From assembly GCA_934447715.1 (NCBI GenBank), contig CAKSER010000022.1, positions 1 to 30,329 of the forward strand: a stretch of DNA of 30,329 nucleotides. The letters are read 5' to 3'. This DNA comes from an uncultured Eubacteriales bacterium. Lineage in GTDB: Bacteria > Bacillota > Clostridia > Oscillospirales > CAG-272. The notes below the pieces were generated by a model, which was given only the letters and a program-made list of their open reading frames with translations, searched no databases and was not told where the DNA came from. Both the position numbers and the translations under genes were made by a program. Positions 8,065 to 15,970 of this stretch are shown here, piece after piece. Each line of letters starts with the position of its first letter. The stretch's first letter is position 1.

Positions 8065-8106
8065 TTTTAATTCGGGATTTCTTTTAAAAGTAAAAAGGCA
8101 CAATTT

Positions 8107-8148
8107 AAGCCCCTGCAGGACCTATGCGGTCGTTTGCAGGGGCTTTTT
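8107..8148. terminator. Terminator after the mntP-ATPase operon
   Basis: Stem AAGCCCCTGCA (8107-8117) / TGCAGGGGCTT (8135-8145), then TTTTT. The convergent DHHW gene ends 20 bp beyond; in that direction the tail is only moderately U-rich, so bidirectional use is possible. Confidence 0.9.
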
Positions 8149-8167
8149 GAATGTCTGTATTTATTGT

Positions 8168-9712
8168 TTAATTGTTAGGAAGAAGACCGTTATACATACT
8201 GTTCCAGGTTGAGGAGTTGACCATCGTAAGGCTGTTTAAAAACAGGACGTCCGACAGCTTTTTGTCCGCCATCGTCTTGCCGAGGTCGCCTTTGAAATAT
8301 CTCGGGTCGACAACGTATATATTTCCGTAATGCCCGCACAGATACGGAACAAAAGCGTCTCCGAACGAATCCTTGAAGACCAGAATGCTTCTTTCCTGCG
8401 GATTTGACGGAACATTTATATGAGTAAACGCGTTGTCTCCGCCGATGAAGGCAAGGTAGGAGGTTCTGTTTTTTATAATCGAGCAGTCGTAATTGCGTGT
8501 CGACTGATCGGTGGTGATAGTCATTGTGTGCTTCTTTGTCGGGATATATGCGTGGATTTCGTCAGAAAAGCTCTTGACCCTTTCATCCTTGGTATATGCG
8601 TAATAGCTTCCGTGATAATCTTTGTTTAAAATTAAATGCTCGAAATCCGAAAGCGGTGTCGGTGTAAAGCCGACCGACTCTGCAAACGCGGTATATGCAT
8701 AATATGCGCCGAGGTTGGTCCAGTGGTGATCGGTCTTAAAGTACATATACTCGTTTTTGTGATATTTCATTTTCGCATGCGAGTTTATGACGTTTACCGA
8801 CGGATCCGCAAGAGACTGCAATGAATCAAAGATCGGCTCCTGATTCTTGATCGCGCTTTCAAGAGGGGTTCCCTCAAATACCATCGACGAGGTAGGAATT
8901 GCAAGGACGTGAACCTTAACATTATATCCGAATGCGGTCTCGTACTTCTTTGCCGTCTCCATGAATCTTGCAACGCTCTTTGAATTGAAGCCTGCCTGCA
9001 TATATACCGCGTCGCCGTATATAAACAGACCGTTTGAGAAGAATTCCGCGTCGTAATTTCCCTTGCTGTCCGGGTTATTCGGATTGTTCGGTTCGGTATC
9101 CTGCGGAGTTGTTACAGGCGGCTTTGCGGTTGTATTTTCATCATCCGGCTTTGTAACCGGCGGATTGTCGCTTGTGCCGTCAGAATCCGAATCGTCAAAG
9201 GAATCTGATCCGGTAGTATCGGTTACTTTTGACGGCTCTGTTTCGGTTGCTTTGGTACTTTTTGTGTCAGACGGTGTGGTTTCGTCATCACTGTCATCGC
9301 TTTTGGTTATATCCCCTCCGATTATGATAAACGGCTTTCCGTTTACCATATAGTCAACTCCGCGTAGGACATCCATTTTCTTTGAAAAATCGACGAGCTT
9401 TTCTCTTTGCCAGAAGGTGTCGGAAAAGTAAAGCGACAGCTTTTCAAAGTATGATCCGTCCGCAAGAACGTTAAAAGAGAACTCCGGTTTTTCCGCGAGC
9501 TTCCTGTTTTCGTATTCCGACACTGTCGGTCGGTTTTTCTGGAACAGATTTAAAAGTGTAACCGATCCGAGTGCGGTGATGATGGCAAAGGTGCAGAGAA
9601 TATCAACGCCTCTTACCGTCTTTTCCTTTTTGCTGCTCCTTTCGGATTTAAGCGCTGCATCAGGCTTTTGATTTATATTTTCAGTCTTTATTGTTTTGGT
9701 TTTTTCTTTCAT
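8168..9712 (-). CDS. DHHW-family (AlgJ/AlgX-like) SGNH acyl-transfer protein
   Basis: The 514-residue membrane-anchored extracellular protein has a basic cytosolic tail (1-34), a transmembrane helix at about 36-56, then an SGNH-like domain. The family motif DHHW is at 328-331 (FKTDHHWTNLGAYY) and the nucleophile block VFKDSFGDAF places Ser449. An acidic, Thr/Ser/Pro-rich segment at about 135-218 interrupts the domain near its start. Such proteins receive acyl groups from MBOAT partners and O-acylate surface polysaccharides; the MBOAT gene lies immediately upstream on the same strand (95-bp gap). The ribosome binding site before the ATG is poor. The acceptor polymer is unknown. Confidence 0.87.
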   Translation of the reverse strand: MKEKTKTIKTENINQKPDAALKSERSSKKEKTVRGVDILCTFAIITALGSVTLLNLFQKNRPTVSEYENRKLAEKPEFSFNVLADGSYFEKLSLYFSDTFWQREKLVDFSKKMDVLRGVDYMVNGKPFIIIGGDITKSDDSDDETTPSDTKSTKATETEPSKVTDTTGSDSFDDSDSDGTSDNPPVTKPDDENTTAKPPVTTPQDTEPNNPNNPDSKGNYDAEFFSNGLFIYGDAVYMQAGFNSKSVARFMETAKKYETAFGYNVKVHVLAIPTSSMVFEGTPLESAIKNQEPIFDSLQSLADPSVNVINSHAKMKYHKNEYMYFKTDHHWTNLGAYYAYTAFAESVGFTPTPLSDFEHLILNKDYHGSYYAYTKDERVKSFSDEIHAYIPTKKHTMTITTDQSTRNYDCSIIKNRTSYLAFIGGDNAFTHINVPSNPQERSILVFKDSFGDAFVPYLCGHYGNIYVVDPRYFKGDLGKTMADKKLSDVLFLNSLTMVNSSTWNSMYNGLLPNN

Positions 9713-9807
9713 TACAGTATAGTACCGTTTGGCTTTTTGGCGCTTCCTTTCCGGATTACTTATAAACCGTTTTTATGTATTATGATGCTTTTCTTTTGAA
9801 ATAACCG

Positions 9808-11217
9808 TCAGAAACGGAAATACAGAAACGGGCTGTAGGTGTTGCCGACAAGCTTTGCCGTTGCAAGTGCGAAAAGGCAGATTACAACAACCGTCTGCAA
9901 AATCCGCTTTGTGCGGTATGCGGTATTTTTGTTTTTGATATGTATGCCTGCAAACGAGATGAGCTTCGGCATGATCGGATATGCAAGCAGCGCCGCGGCA
10001 ATGAACAGATAGATATTGCCGAGAAGAATCGAGTTTGTAAAGATGTCGGTAAACTGCGAAACGCCGATGCCTATAAGGCGGCCGAGATTTTCCTTAAGCC
10101 CCTTGTCATAGTAGAATATCGCAAAGCCGAAAACCGTGGTAAGTGTTGTTAAAACATGCCCGATTGCTCTTCCTGCCGGTGTTTTCAGCTTTTCAAGCAG
10201 CCATTTCTTTTCGATAGTAAGCAGAAGGGCATAGTAAAGCCCCCAGATTATGAAATTCCAGGAGGCTCCGTGCCAAAGACCGGTTAAAAACCACACGATA
10301 AGAATGTTGCGGTACTGATTGTGACGGTTTCCTCCGAGTGGGATATAGACATAGTCGCGGAAGAAGCTTCCGAGCGAAATGTGCCATCTTCTCCAGAAGT
10401 CTGTAGCGCTTGATGCGCAAAGCGGATAATTGAAGTTTTCAAGAAATTTAAAGCCGAATATCCGTCCGAGTCCGATTGCCATGTCGGAGTATCCGGAAAA
10501 GTCGAAGTACAGCTGAAGGGTAAAGAACACAGCAATTCCCCAGCCCGAAAGAAATGTCGGCTGATTAAGCCCTGCAAGCGAGGTGATTACCGTGCTGCAC
10601 TGATCAGCGATCAGAACCTTTTTTCCGAGTCCGATTGCAAAGCGGAATGCACCGTCCATGACGTTGGAAAACGAAACATCCGGCTTGTCGAGCTGATAGT
10701 CGATATCCTTATATCTGACAATCGGTCCGGCGATGAGCTGCGGAAAGAAGGAAACGTAAAGAAGAAGCTTTACAAACGATTTCTGAGCCTTTACATCGCC
10801 GCGGTAGACGTCGATTACATACGACATTGTCTGGAACGTGAAAAAACTGATTCCGATCGGCATTTCGGGAGCAAAATTCGGAATCGACGTCTTAAAAACA
10901 GAGTTTACGATTCCGATAAAAAAGCCGAGGTATTTATAAAAACAAAGACAGCCGAGATTGCATACTACGGCTATCGCCAGCAGCGCTTTTCTCTTTTTTA
11001 CATTTTTCTTGCTTTTTTCGATTGCAATTCCGAAGAAATAATCGATTAAAACAAGACCGATTATAACAGCAAGATGCTCCGGTCGTCCCCATGCGTAAAA
11101 CAGCAATGAAAAAAACAGCAGGACAATATGTCTGAAACTGCGGTTAGGTACCGCAAAATACAGCACCAAAACCGCAGGAAGAAAGAGATACAGAAATTCG
11201 ATCCGTGAAAATACCAT
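9808..11217 (-). CDS. MBOAT-family membrane O-acyltransferase (AlgI/DltB-like)
   Basis: The 469-residue, many-helix protein starts with the family opening FSRIEFLYLFLPAVLVLYF. It holds FWRRWHISLGSFFRDY at 274-289 and the catalytic His316 in GLWHGASWNF. AlgI-type MBOATs take acyl groups from a cytosolic donor, cross the membrane and hand them to an SGNH/DHHW partner, here the gene directly downstream. It has its own promoter at 11300-11328 and a modest GAAAGG ribosome binding site. Role: O-acylation, probably acetylation, of an exopolysaccharide or wall polymer; the exact polymer cannot be read from the sequence. Confidence 0.93.
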   Translation of the reverse strand: MVFSRIEFLYLFLPAVLVLYFAVPNRSFRHIVLLFFSLLFYAWGRPEHLAVIIGLVLIDYFFGIAIEKSKKNVKKRKALLAIAVVCNLGCLCFYKYLGFFIGIVNSVFKTSIPNFAPEMPIGISFFTFQTMSYVIDVYRGDVKAQKSFVKLLLYVSFFPQLIAGPIVRYKDIDYQLDKPDVSFSNVMDGAFRFAIGLGKKVLIADQCSTVITSLAGLNQPTFLSGWGIAVFFTLQLYFDFSGYSDMAIGLGRIFGFKFLENFNYPLCASSATDFWRRWHISLGSFFRDYVYIPLGGNRHNQYRNILIVWFLTGLWHGASWNFIIWGLYYALLLTIEKKWLLEKLKTPAGRAIGHVLTTLTTVFGFAIFYYDKGLKENLGRLIGIGVSQFTDIFTNSILLGNIYLFIAAALLAYPIMPKLISFAGIHIKNKNTAYRTKRILQTVVVICLFALATAKLVGNTYSPFLYFRF

Positions 11218-11299
11218 ATATATAAACCTTTCGTCTTATACGAAAACAGTGTATGAGAACGTGATATATTTTTATGTTTTTTGAGTTGGCCATAATATT

Positions 11300-11328
11300 A
11301 GAATATCATGTATTTTCCTTTTTTTCAA
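11300..11328 (-). promoter_or_regulatory. Sigma-A promoter for the MBOAT-DHHW operon
   Basis: Minus strand TTGAAA (11323-11328), 17-bp spacer, TATTCT (11300-11305). It sits 83 bp upstream of the MBOAT ATG. Confidence 0.75.
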
Positions 11329-11379
11329 CATCTTTTGCGCTTTTTTTTAAATATTTAAAATGTGTTAATTTTTGAAAAA

Positions 11380-11415
11380 AATAAAAAAAGAGCTGCGGCT
11401 TTTTTTGACCGCAGC
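11380..11415 (-). terminator. Terminator of the polysaccharide deacetylase gene
   Basis: Minus-strand stem GCTGCGG/CCGCAGC (11392-11398 and 11409-11415) followed by a U-rich run (plus-strand A run at 11383-11389). It separates the deacetylase gene from the downstream MBOAT promoter. Confidence 0.85.
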
Positions 11416-11490
11416 CCGGATATTTATCCTACTGTTTTTGCGTTACTTTTCCCTGATTTTTATCTGCTTAAATGTGCCTTAAATACAGAC

Positions 11491-12201
11491 TTACGACAGC
11501 TTGTTTGCAATGAACAGGTTGTCGCGGCAGGTGATGTCTCTTCTTCCGGAAACCTTTTCGCAGATTCTCTTGATGTTGTCCCAGTTGCAGTTTTCGCTTT
11601 CAAGATCAAGCTCGGAGCTGCAGCCCCAGATGTGCAGGCACATATCTCCGTTTGTCGGCTCTGCTGCGACAAAGCTGTCGACGATCTCCATAAGCTTCGG
11701 GTCGTCGTGGCGGCAGGTCGGGTTCCAGAGATATCTGTTCTTCGGCATCGAGAAATTGCCGGAGCAGGTTGTGGTTCTTGCGTATGCGATGTTGCATTCC
11801 TTGCGGACTACATCTGCAATCGAAAGATCCGAGGGGTCGAGCGGATATCCGTAGGGATATGCATGACCGTTGATTTCGTATCCGACAAGTGTTGCGAGGT
11901 TTACTCTGTCCTGAGTAATTTCCTTTACAAGCTCGCTGTGGCTGAGCGTTTCAAGATGAGCATGTGTTACTCCGTGGGTCGAAATCTCGTGCCTTGAGTA
12001 GTTTGCACAGAGGTTGTTTTCGGAAATAGTCGTGTGATCGAGTTTCTTTCCGTCGATCTCGATGTATCCCTCTTTTCCGAGCAGACCGGAGTTGATGTTG
12101 AAGGTAATTCTGAGATTATAGTCTGCAAGAATTTTCATGAGCTTAAGATCCTGAAGCACTCCGTCATCATAGCTCATAGTAAAGAATTTTTTATATCTCA
12201 T
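11491..12201 (-). CDS. Polysaccharide deacetylase (NodB-like) family protein
   Basis: The 236-residue protein has the carbohydrate esterase 4 motifs: SYDDG with Asp12/Asp13 (motif 1, base and metal ligand), STHGVTH with His76 and His80 (motif 2, metal ligands), and YPYGYP at 115-120 (motif 3). These enzymes remove N- or O-acetyl groups from polysaccharides with a divalent metal. There is no signal peptide or membrane helix, which is unusual for a wall-acting member, so a cytosolic substrate is possible. It has its own promoter and terminator and lies upstream of the acylation pair. GGGAG lies 8 bases before ATG. Confidence 0.85.
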   Translation of the reverse strand: MRYKKFFTMSYDDGVLQDLKLMKILADYNLRITFNINSGLLGKEGYIEIDGKKLDHTTISENNLCANYSRHEISTHGVTHAHLETLSHSELVKEITQDRVNLATLVGYEINGHAYPYGYPLDPSDLSIADVVRKECNIAYARTTTCSGNFSMPKNRYLWNPTCRHDDPKLMEIVDSFVAAEPTNGDMCLHIWGCSSELDLESENCNWDNIKRICEKVSGRRDITCRDNLFIANKLS

Positions 12202-12286
12202 TATATGTTCTCCCGTCGGTTTATAATGCGTTCTTCTTTGCTTTGAATCCGGTCACAGCCGAGTTTGCAAAGCAAAACTACTCTAT

Positions 12287-12315
12287 ATTTTATCACACAA
12301 ACAAATCTGTGTCAA
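12287..12315 (-). promoter_or_regulatory. Sigma-A promoter for the deacetylase gene
   Basis: Minus strand TTGACA (12310-12315), 17-bp spacer, TAAAAT (12287-12292). It is divergent from the plus-strand promoter at 12332-12360. Confidence 0.85.
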
Positions 12316-12331
12316 CTGCAAATTTGAAATA

Positions 12332-12360
12332 TTGACGAAGACGGCGTTATATGCTAAAAT
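12332..12360 (+). promoter_or_regulatory. Sigma-A promoter overlapping a decayed palindromic element
   Basis: TTGACG (12332-12337), 17-bp spacer, TAAAAT (12355-12360). The next bases, ATCTGCAGAAAAGCTTGC, resemble the start of the long palindromic unit at 29960. It would give a leader of about 330 bases before the gene at 12693. Confidence 0.7.
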
Positions 12361-12410
12361 ATCTGCAGAAAAGCTTGCAAAGCAAGTCTTTGACGGAACC
12401 GGTGTTCCGT
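12358..12410 (+). repeat. Partial copy of the AATATCC palindromic element
   Basis: Left end AATATCTGCA, then a hairpin CTTGC (12374-12378) / GCAAG (12382-12386) matching the AAGCTTGC hairpin of the long units, then an unrelated hairpin ACGGAAC (12393-12399) / GTTCCGT (12404-12410) with a short T run. The CCGTGC core and right end are missing. From 12411 to the gene at 12693 nothing else was recognised apart from AT-rich sequence. Confidence 0.55.
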
Positions 12411-12692
12411 TTTATGCGTCATGAACACATGTGCTTATTGAAGGACCCCTCCGAAACGCTCTTGTATGCATTTTCCTTCATAATATATAACAAGTATCAC
12501 ATTAATCTTACTATGGAAGCTTTCAAGGCTGCCGTCTTTTTGCGTTTTTCACAGCTGCGGTATTTACGGATTCGAAAAAATTTATGTGTGGCACACATTT
12601 TTGCCTTATGGTAAAACGCTTAACAAATCCGACAGATTGCTTTTTTAATCCGGAAACGGTTAATACGTTACTTGTGGAATGAGAGTATGTAA

Positions 12693-13391
12693 ATGTCAGA
12701 AAAAATATTAATCGGCGAAAAGGTGCCGGAAAAGTGTAAAAGCACGCTGATCGGGCTTGGATATGAGCTGTTTGTTCTGCCTCCGTTTAAGAGGCTTTTT
12801 CCGGCTGTTACCGCATATCATCCGGACACGCTTATCTTCAGGCTGAGCGACAGACGCTTTCTTTTGCAAAAAGAATATTTTGAGCAGATCGGGAATATTA
12901 TTAAGCAGGCAAAAATGTCCTGTGCCGTAACAGACGAAGAAATGTCATCAAAGTATCCCGGAGACGTCCTGCTCAATGCTCTTAATGTATCCGGTACGGT
13001 TTTCGGGCTTAAAAGTGCGGTTTCGGACATTATAAAGGCGGATGCAAAGCGCTTTATAAACGTAAAGCAGGGATATGCAGCGTGCTCTGTTTCAATGCTC
13101 TCGGATAATGCAGCCGTTACCTCGGATATCGGGCTTGCCCGTGCCCTTGAAAAGGAAAATATCGATGTTCTTTTGATACGCCCGGGGTACATACTTCTTG
13201 ATAGACACGAGTACGGCTTTATCGGCGGAGCGTCGGGAAGGCTTCCTGATGGGAGAACCGCCTTTTTCGGAAAAATAAAAGCCCACCCTGACGGTGAGCT
13301 GATATGTGAATTTGCGGCGGAGCATCGCGTTGAGCTTGTTGAGCTGTCGGACGAGCCGCTTACCGATGTCGGAGGGCTTATCGCTCTCTGA
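12693..13391 (+). CDS. Uncharacterised protein, possibly guanidine-modifying-enzyme fold (DUF6873-like)
   Basis: The 232-residue soluble protein has no signal peptide or membrane helix. Short conserved-looking blocks are AYHPDTLIFR (about 41-50), KQGYAACS with Cys131, VTSDIGLARAL at 142-152, YGFIGGASGRL at 174-184, and a terminal DVGG at 225-228. The alternating strand-turn pattern and these blocks recall a clostridial family related to the amidinotransferase/arginine-deiminase (GME) fold, recalled from memory and not verified. The ribosome binding site is weak. A promoter lies about 330 bp upstream. No neighbour suggests a pathway. Coding is confident; function is not. Confidence 0.7.
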   Translation: MSEKILIGEKVPEKCKSTLIGLGYELFVLPPFKRLFPAVTAYHPDTLIFRLSDRRFLLQKEYFEQIGNIIKQAKMSCAVTDEEMSSKYPGDVLLNALNVSGTVFGLKSAVSDIIKADAKRFINVKQGYAACSVSMLSDNAAVTSDIGLARALEKENIDVLLIRPGYILLDRHEYGFIGGASGRLPDGRTAFFGKIKAHPDGELICEFAAEHRVELVELSDEPLTDVGGLIAL

Positions 13392-13516
13392 ACGGCTGAT
13401 AAAAGCTCGGTTTCGGCAGAATATTCTGTCTTAGGACCGACCTATGACAGCTTCTTTACTGTCGACGGTTTCTTTACGAAGCAGATACAACCCCGGCATG
13501 CCGCTTGTGATCGCTT

Positions 13517-13819
13517 TTAAATGCCATCCTCCTCTTTTGAAGCCCCCTCTGCCTTTGACGCTTCAAGCTCCCTAAAATATGCGGAGATAACTCTGTCCTC
13601 AAGCTCGTTTCGAAAGTCGGAGCTGATCGGATGAACTATGTCGCGAAAGGTGCCGTCGGGATTTTTCTTGCTTGGCATGACAACGAAATATTTGTTGCGT
13701 GCGTTGATTACCTTGATGTCGTGAAGGGCAAGCTGATCGTCGAATGTTACCGAGACGATTGCCTTCATAGGACTGTCACCGTTAATAAGCTTTCTGATTT
13801 TGATGTCGGTGATTTGCAT
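13517..13819 (-). CDS. spoVG: SpoVG family regulator
   Basis: The 100-residue protein matches SpoVG along its length: MQITDIKIRKL start, KAIVSVTFDDQLALHDIKVI, the hallmark FVVMPSKKNPDGTFRDIVHP at about 45-64, and an acidic C-terminus. SpoVG is a small site-specific nucleic-acid-binding protein affecting septation, sporulation and surface or virulence genes in Firmicutes. CCGGAGG lies 8 bases before the ATG. It is divergent from murC. No convincing sigma-H promoter was seen; a possible sigma-A promoter is listed separately. Confidence 0.95.
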   Translation of the reverse strand: MQITDIKIRKLINGDSPMKAIVSVTFDDQLALHDIKVINARNKYFVVMPSKKNPDGTFRDIVHPISSDFRNELEDRVISAYFRELEASKAEGASKEEDGI

Positions 13820-13946
13820 GGTCTTTTCCTCCGGAAAATAATTTCTTCAGGACCCGTCTTGCGTTAAATACTGTGCTGTCATGGTCATACGGTTTTCGGG
13901 CTTCCGAGCCGGTCGGGGTCTTTTCCAATTAGTTTATGTTATTTGC

Positions 13947-13977
13947 ATTATATATTTTTTTGTTTGCAAAGAAACAA
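13947..13977 (-). promoter_or_regulatory. Possible spoVG promoter
   Basis: Minus strand TTGTTT (13972-13977) and TATAAT (13947-13952) with a long 19-bp spacer. The rest of the 423-bp gap between spoVG and murC (13820-14242) is AT-rich and holds only the murC promoter and a long spoVG leader. Confidence 0.4.
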
Positions 13978-14121
13978 CGTTTTTATAAATAATTTATAAT
14001 CTTTTTGTTAACAAGTGACATTTTCCTGTTACAATTACCAAAAACCGGTGAATAATTTGATTGCGGAAAATGCCGGACAAAAGCGGCATATAAAATCGTA
14101 AAGCCGGTTTTGAAATTGATA

Positions 14122-14150
14122 TTGACTATTTTGCTTTGTGAGGGTAAAAT
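14122..14150 (+). promoter_or_regulatory. Sigma-A promoter for murC
   Basis: TTGACT (14122-14127), 17-bp spacer, TAAAAT (14145-14150); leader of about 100 bases. Confidence 0.8.
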
Positions 14151-14260
14151 ATAGCAAGGCTTTAAAATTTTCGGCAGATACGGGCTTTTTTTCCGAGCCG
14201 ATATGTCTATATGATTGATTTTAAAAATTACCGGGCGGATGAATGTTTTCGGAGGTATTT

Positions 14261-15634
14261 ATGACTATAGCTGAGTCAGATAAAATAATGAAATCGGTAA
14301 AAAGCGTTTTTTTTATCGGAGTAGGAGGGGTAAGTATGTCATCTCTTGCGCTTTTTACCTTGAAGATGGGATATAAAGCCGGCGGAAGCGACAGAAGCGA
14401 ATCCGAAACGACGAAAAGGCTTTCGGATGCCGGTGTTTCGGTCTTTTACGGTCACAGGGCGAAGAACACAGAGGGCTATGATGCGATAGTTTATACCGCG
14501 GCTATAAAAAGCGACAATCCGGAGCTGCTTTCGGCAAAGGAAAGAAAGCTTCCGTGCTTTACAAGAGCGGAATATCTGGGCTGGCTCATGAGCAAGTACG
14601 AAAAGAGAATCGGTGTTGCCGGAACTCACGGAAAAAGCACGGTCACCTCGATGCTCGGCGAGATTTTCATCGAAGCTGAGGCGGATCCCACGATAATGGT
14701 CGGTGCCGAGATGAGGAATCTTAACAGCTCATACCGGCTCGGTTCGGACAGCTTCTTCATTTTCGAGGCGTGCGAATATACCGATTCGTTTCTGTCCTTC
14801 TGTCCGACAACGGCGGTTGTGACAAATATCGAATACGATCATGCCGATTATTTTAAGGATATGGCGCAGCTTGAGGAGTCGTTTGCAAAATACATGAAGC
14901 TTGCCGACACGGTTTGTGCTTGTGCCGATGACAAGAATCTTACAGAAACCTTAAAAACAGCATCGGTAAAGGCGGTGACCTTTGCAATCGATTCCGAAGA
15001 TGCCGATTTCCGTGCTGAAAATATCGTATACGGTGACGGCGGATGCGCATCGTTTGATCTTTTGCACGAGGGAAAGCCGCTTTCGAGGATAACCCTTTCG
15101 GTGCCCGGGCGCCACAATGTTTTAAATGCGCTTGCGGCTGCGGCTGCAGCATATGTAAACGGAATTTCTGCCGAAGCGATCGCAAAGGGGCTTTCGCTGT
15201 TTAAGGGTGCGAAGCGCCGCTTTGAATATAAGGGAAGGACGGCAGGCGGTGCGGATGTTTACGACGAGTATGCGCATCATCCGTCCGAGATATCGGCAGC
15301 AATCGACACGGCAAGGAAGCTTGACAAGAGGGTTGTCTGCGTTTTTCAGCCGCATACCTTTTCTAGGACGCTTGCACTGCTTGACGGCTTTATAGATTCA
15401 TTCAACCGTGCGGACGAGGCGGTGTTTGCTGAAATATATCCTGCAAGAGAGGTAAATCCCGGGAATGTGACCTCCGAGCTGATTTCGTGTAAGGTAAAGA
15501 ATGCAAGATACATTCCGGATTTTGACGGAATTGTAAAATATATAAACGAAAGCTGCGGCAAGGATGATCTTGTTCTTGTGATCGGTGCCGGAAGCATAAC
15601 CGCGGTTGCGGATATGCTTACATCGTCAAAATAA
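14261..15634 (+). CDS. murC: UDP-N-acetylmuramate--L-alanine ligase
   Basis: MurC adds L-alanine to UDP-MurNAc with ATP, the first amino-acid step of peptidoglycan peptide synthesis in the cytosol. Visible are the N-terminal nucleotide fold FFIGVGGVSMSSLA, the ATP loop GVAGTHGKSTVTSML, the central-domain EYDHADYF, and YDEYAHHPSEI near the C-terminal domain. An in-frame ATG at 14243 exists, but GGAGG at 14251-14255 sits 5 bases before the ATG at 14261, so 457 residues is preferred. It is a single gene with its own promoter and terminator. Confidence 0.95.
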   Translation: MTIAESDKIMKSVKSVFFIGVGGVSMSSLALFTLKMGYKAGGSDRSESETTKRLSDAGVSVFYGHRAKNTEGYDAIVYTAAIKSDNPELLSAKERKLPCFTRAEYLGWLMSKYEKRIGVAGTHGKSTVTSMLGEIFIEAEADPTIMVGAEMRNLNSSYRLGSDSFFIFEACEYTDSFLSFCPTTAVVTNIEYDHADYFKDMAQLEESFAKYMKLADTVCACADDKNLTETLKTASVKAVTFAIDSEDADFRAENIVYGDGGCASFDLLHEGKPLSRITLSVPGRHNVLNALAAAAAAYVNGISAEAIAKGLSLFKGAKRRFEYKGRTAGGADVYDEYAHHPSEISAAIDTARKLDKRVVCVFQPHTFSRTLALLDGFIDSFNRADEAVFAEIYPAREVNPGNVTSELISCKVKNARYIPDFDGIVKYINESCGKDDLVLVIGAGSITAVADMLTSSK

Positions 15635-15717
15635 CATTAAAATAACATATATTATGCGGATTTTCACATCCTGCCGAAAGCATGTAACGCTTAGAGGATT
15701 CAAACCGGATAAACTGG

Positions 15718-15760
15718 AAAAAAGGATCGTTTGTAATTTAATACAGACATCCTTTTTTCT
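15718..15760 (+). terminator. Terminator after murC
   Basis: Stem AAAAAAGGAT (15718-15727) / ATCCTTTTTT (15749-15758), U-rich on both strands. It lies 84 bp after the murC stop. The remaining intergenic bases up to 15880 show no gene. Confidence 0.75.
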
Positions 15761-15881
15761 GTTGCCTGCCTGTTTCGGGAGGGCTTTTTGTTTTTCTTTT
15801 AAGCGGCAGAAATCCGGAGTCATTTGTGTGAGTTTTAATTGTAATATGATTGTAAAATGATAAAAAAATCGTTTATTATGA

Positions 15882-15910
15882 TTGACAAAAACAAATAAAT
15901 GTGTTAAAAT
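15882..15910 (+). promoter_or_regulatory. Sigma-A promoter for the DeoR regulator
   Basis: Consensus TTGACA (15882-15887), 17-bp spacer, TAAAAT (15905-15910). Confidence 0.85.
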
Positions 15911-15938
15911 AAAACACGGTATATGTTAAAATTAACAT
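15902..15938. promoter_or_regulatory. Two candidate DeoR operator sites
   Basis: TGTTAAAAT occurs at 15902-15910 (over the -10 box, inside GTGTT...AACAC) and again at 15924-15932, inside the inverted repeat ATGTTAA-AA-TTAACAT (15923-15938). The two sites are 22 bp apart, two helical turns, an arrangement suited to cooperative autorepression. The motif was not found before the dehydrogenase operon. Confidence 0.55.
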
Positions 15939-15970
15939 TGCGTCGTGTAACGAATGAAGGAGTGAATTTT

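Noticed and set aside
11362..11997. 211-codon plus-strand frame opposite the deacetylase
   Set aside because: It crosses the deacetylase terminator and is antisense to clear CE4 motifs.
12351..12614. 87-codon plus-strand frame before the orphan gene
   Set aside because: Its ATG lies at the -10 box of the promoter at 12332-12360, so it would not be translated from that transcript.
13820..14100. Sigma-H promoter for spoVG
   Set aside because: AGGAAAAT is present on the minus strand but no GAAT-type -10 occurs at suitable spacing.
15690..15720. tRNA-like T-loop (GGATTCAAACC) after murC
   Set aside because: No matching acceptor, D or anticodon arms can be drawn around it.
15606..15860. 84-codon plus-strand frame after murC
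   Set aside because: It runs through the murC terminator hairpin and has no ribosome binding site.
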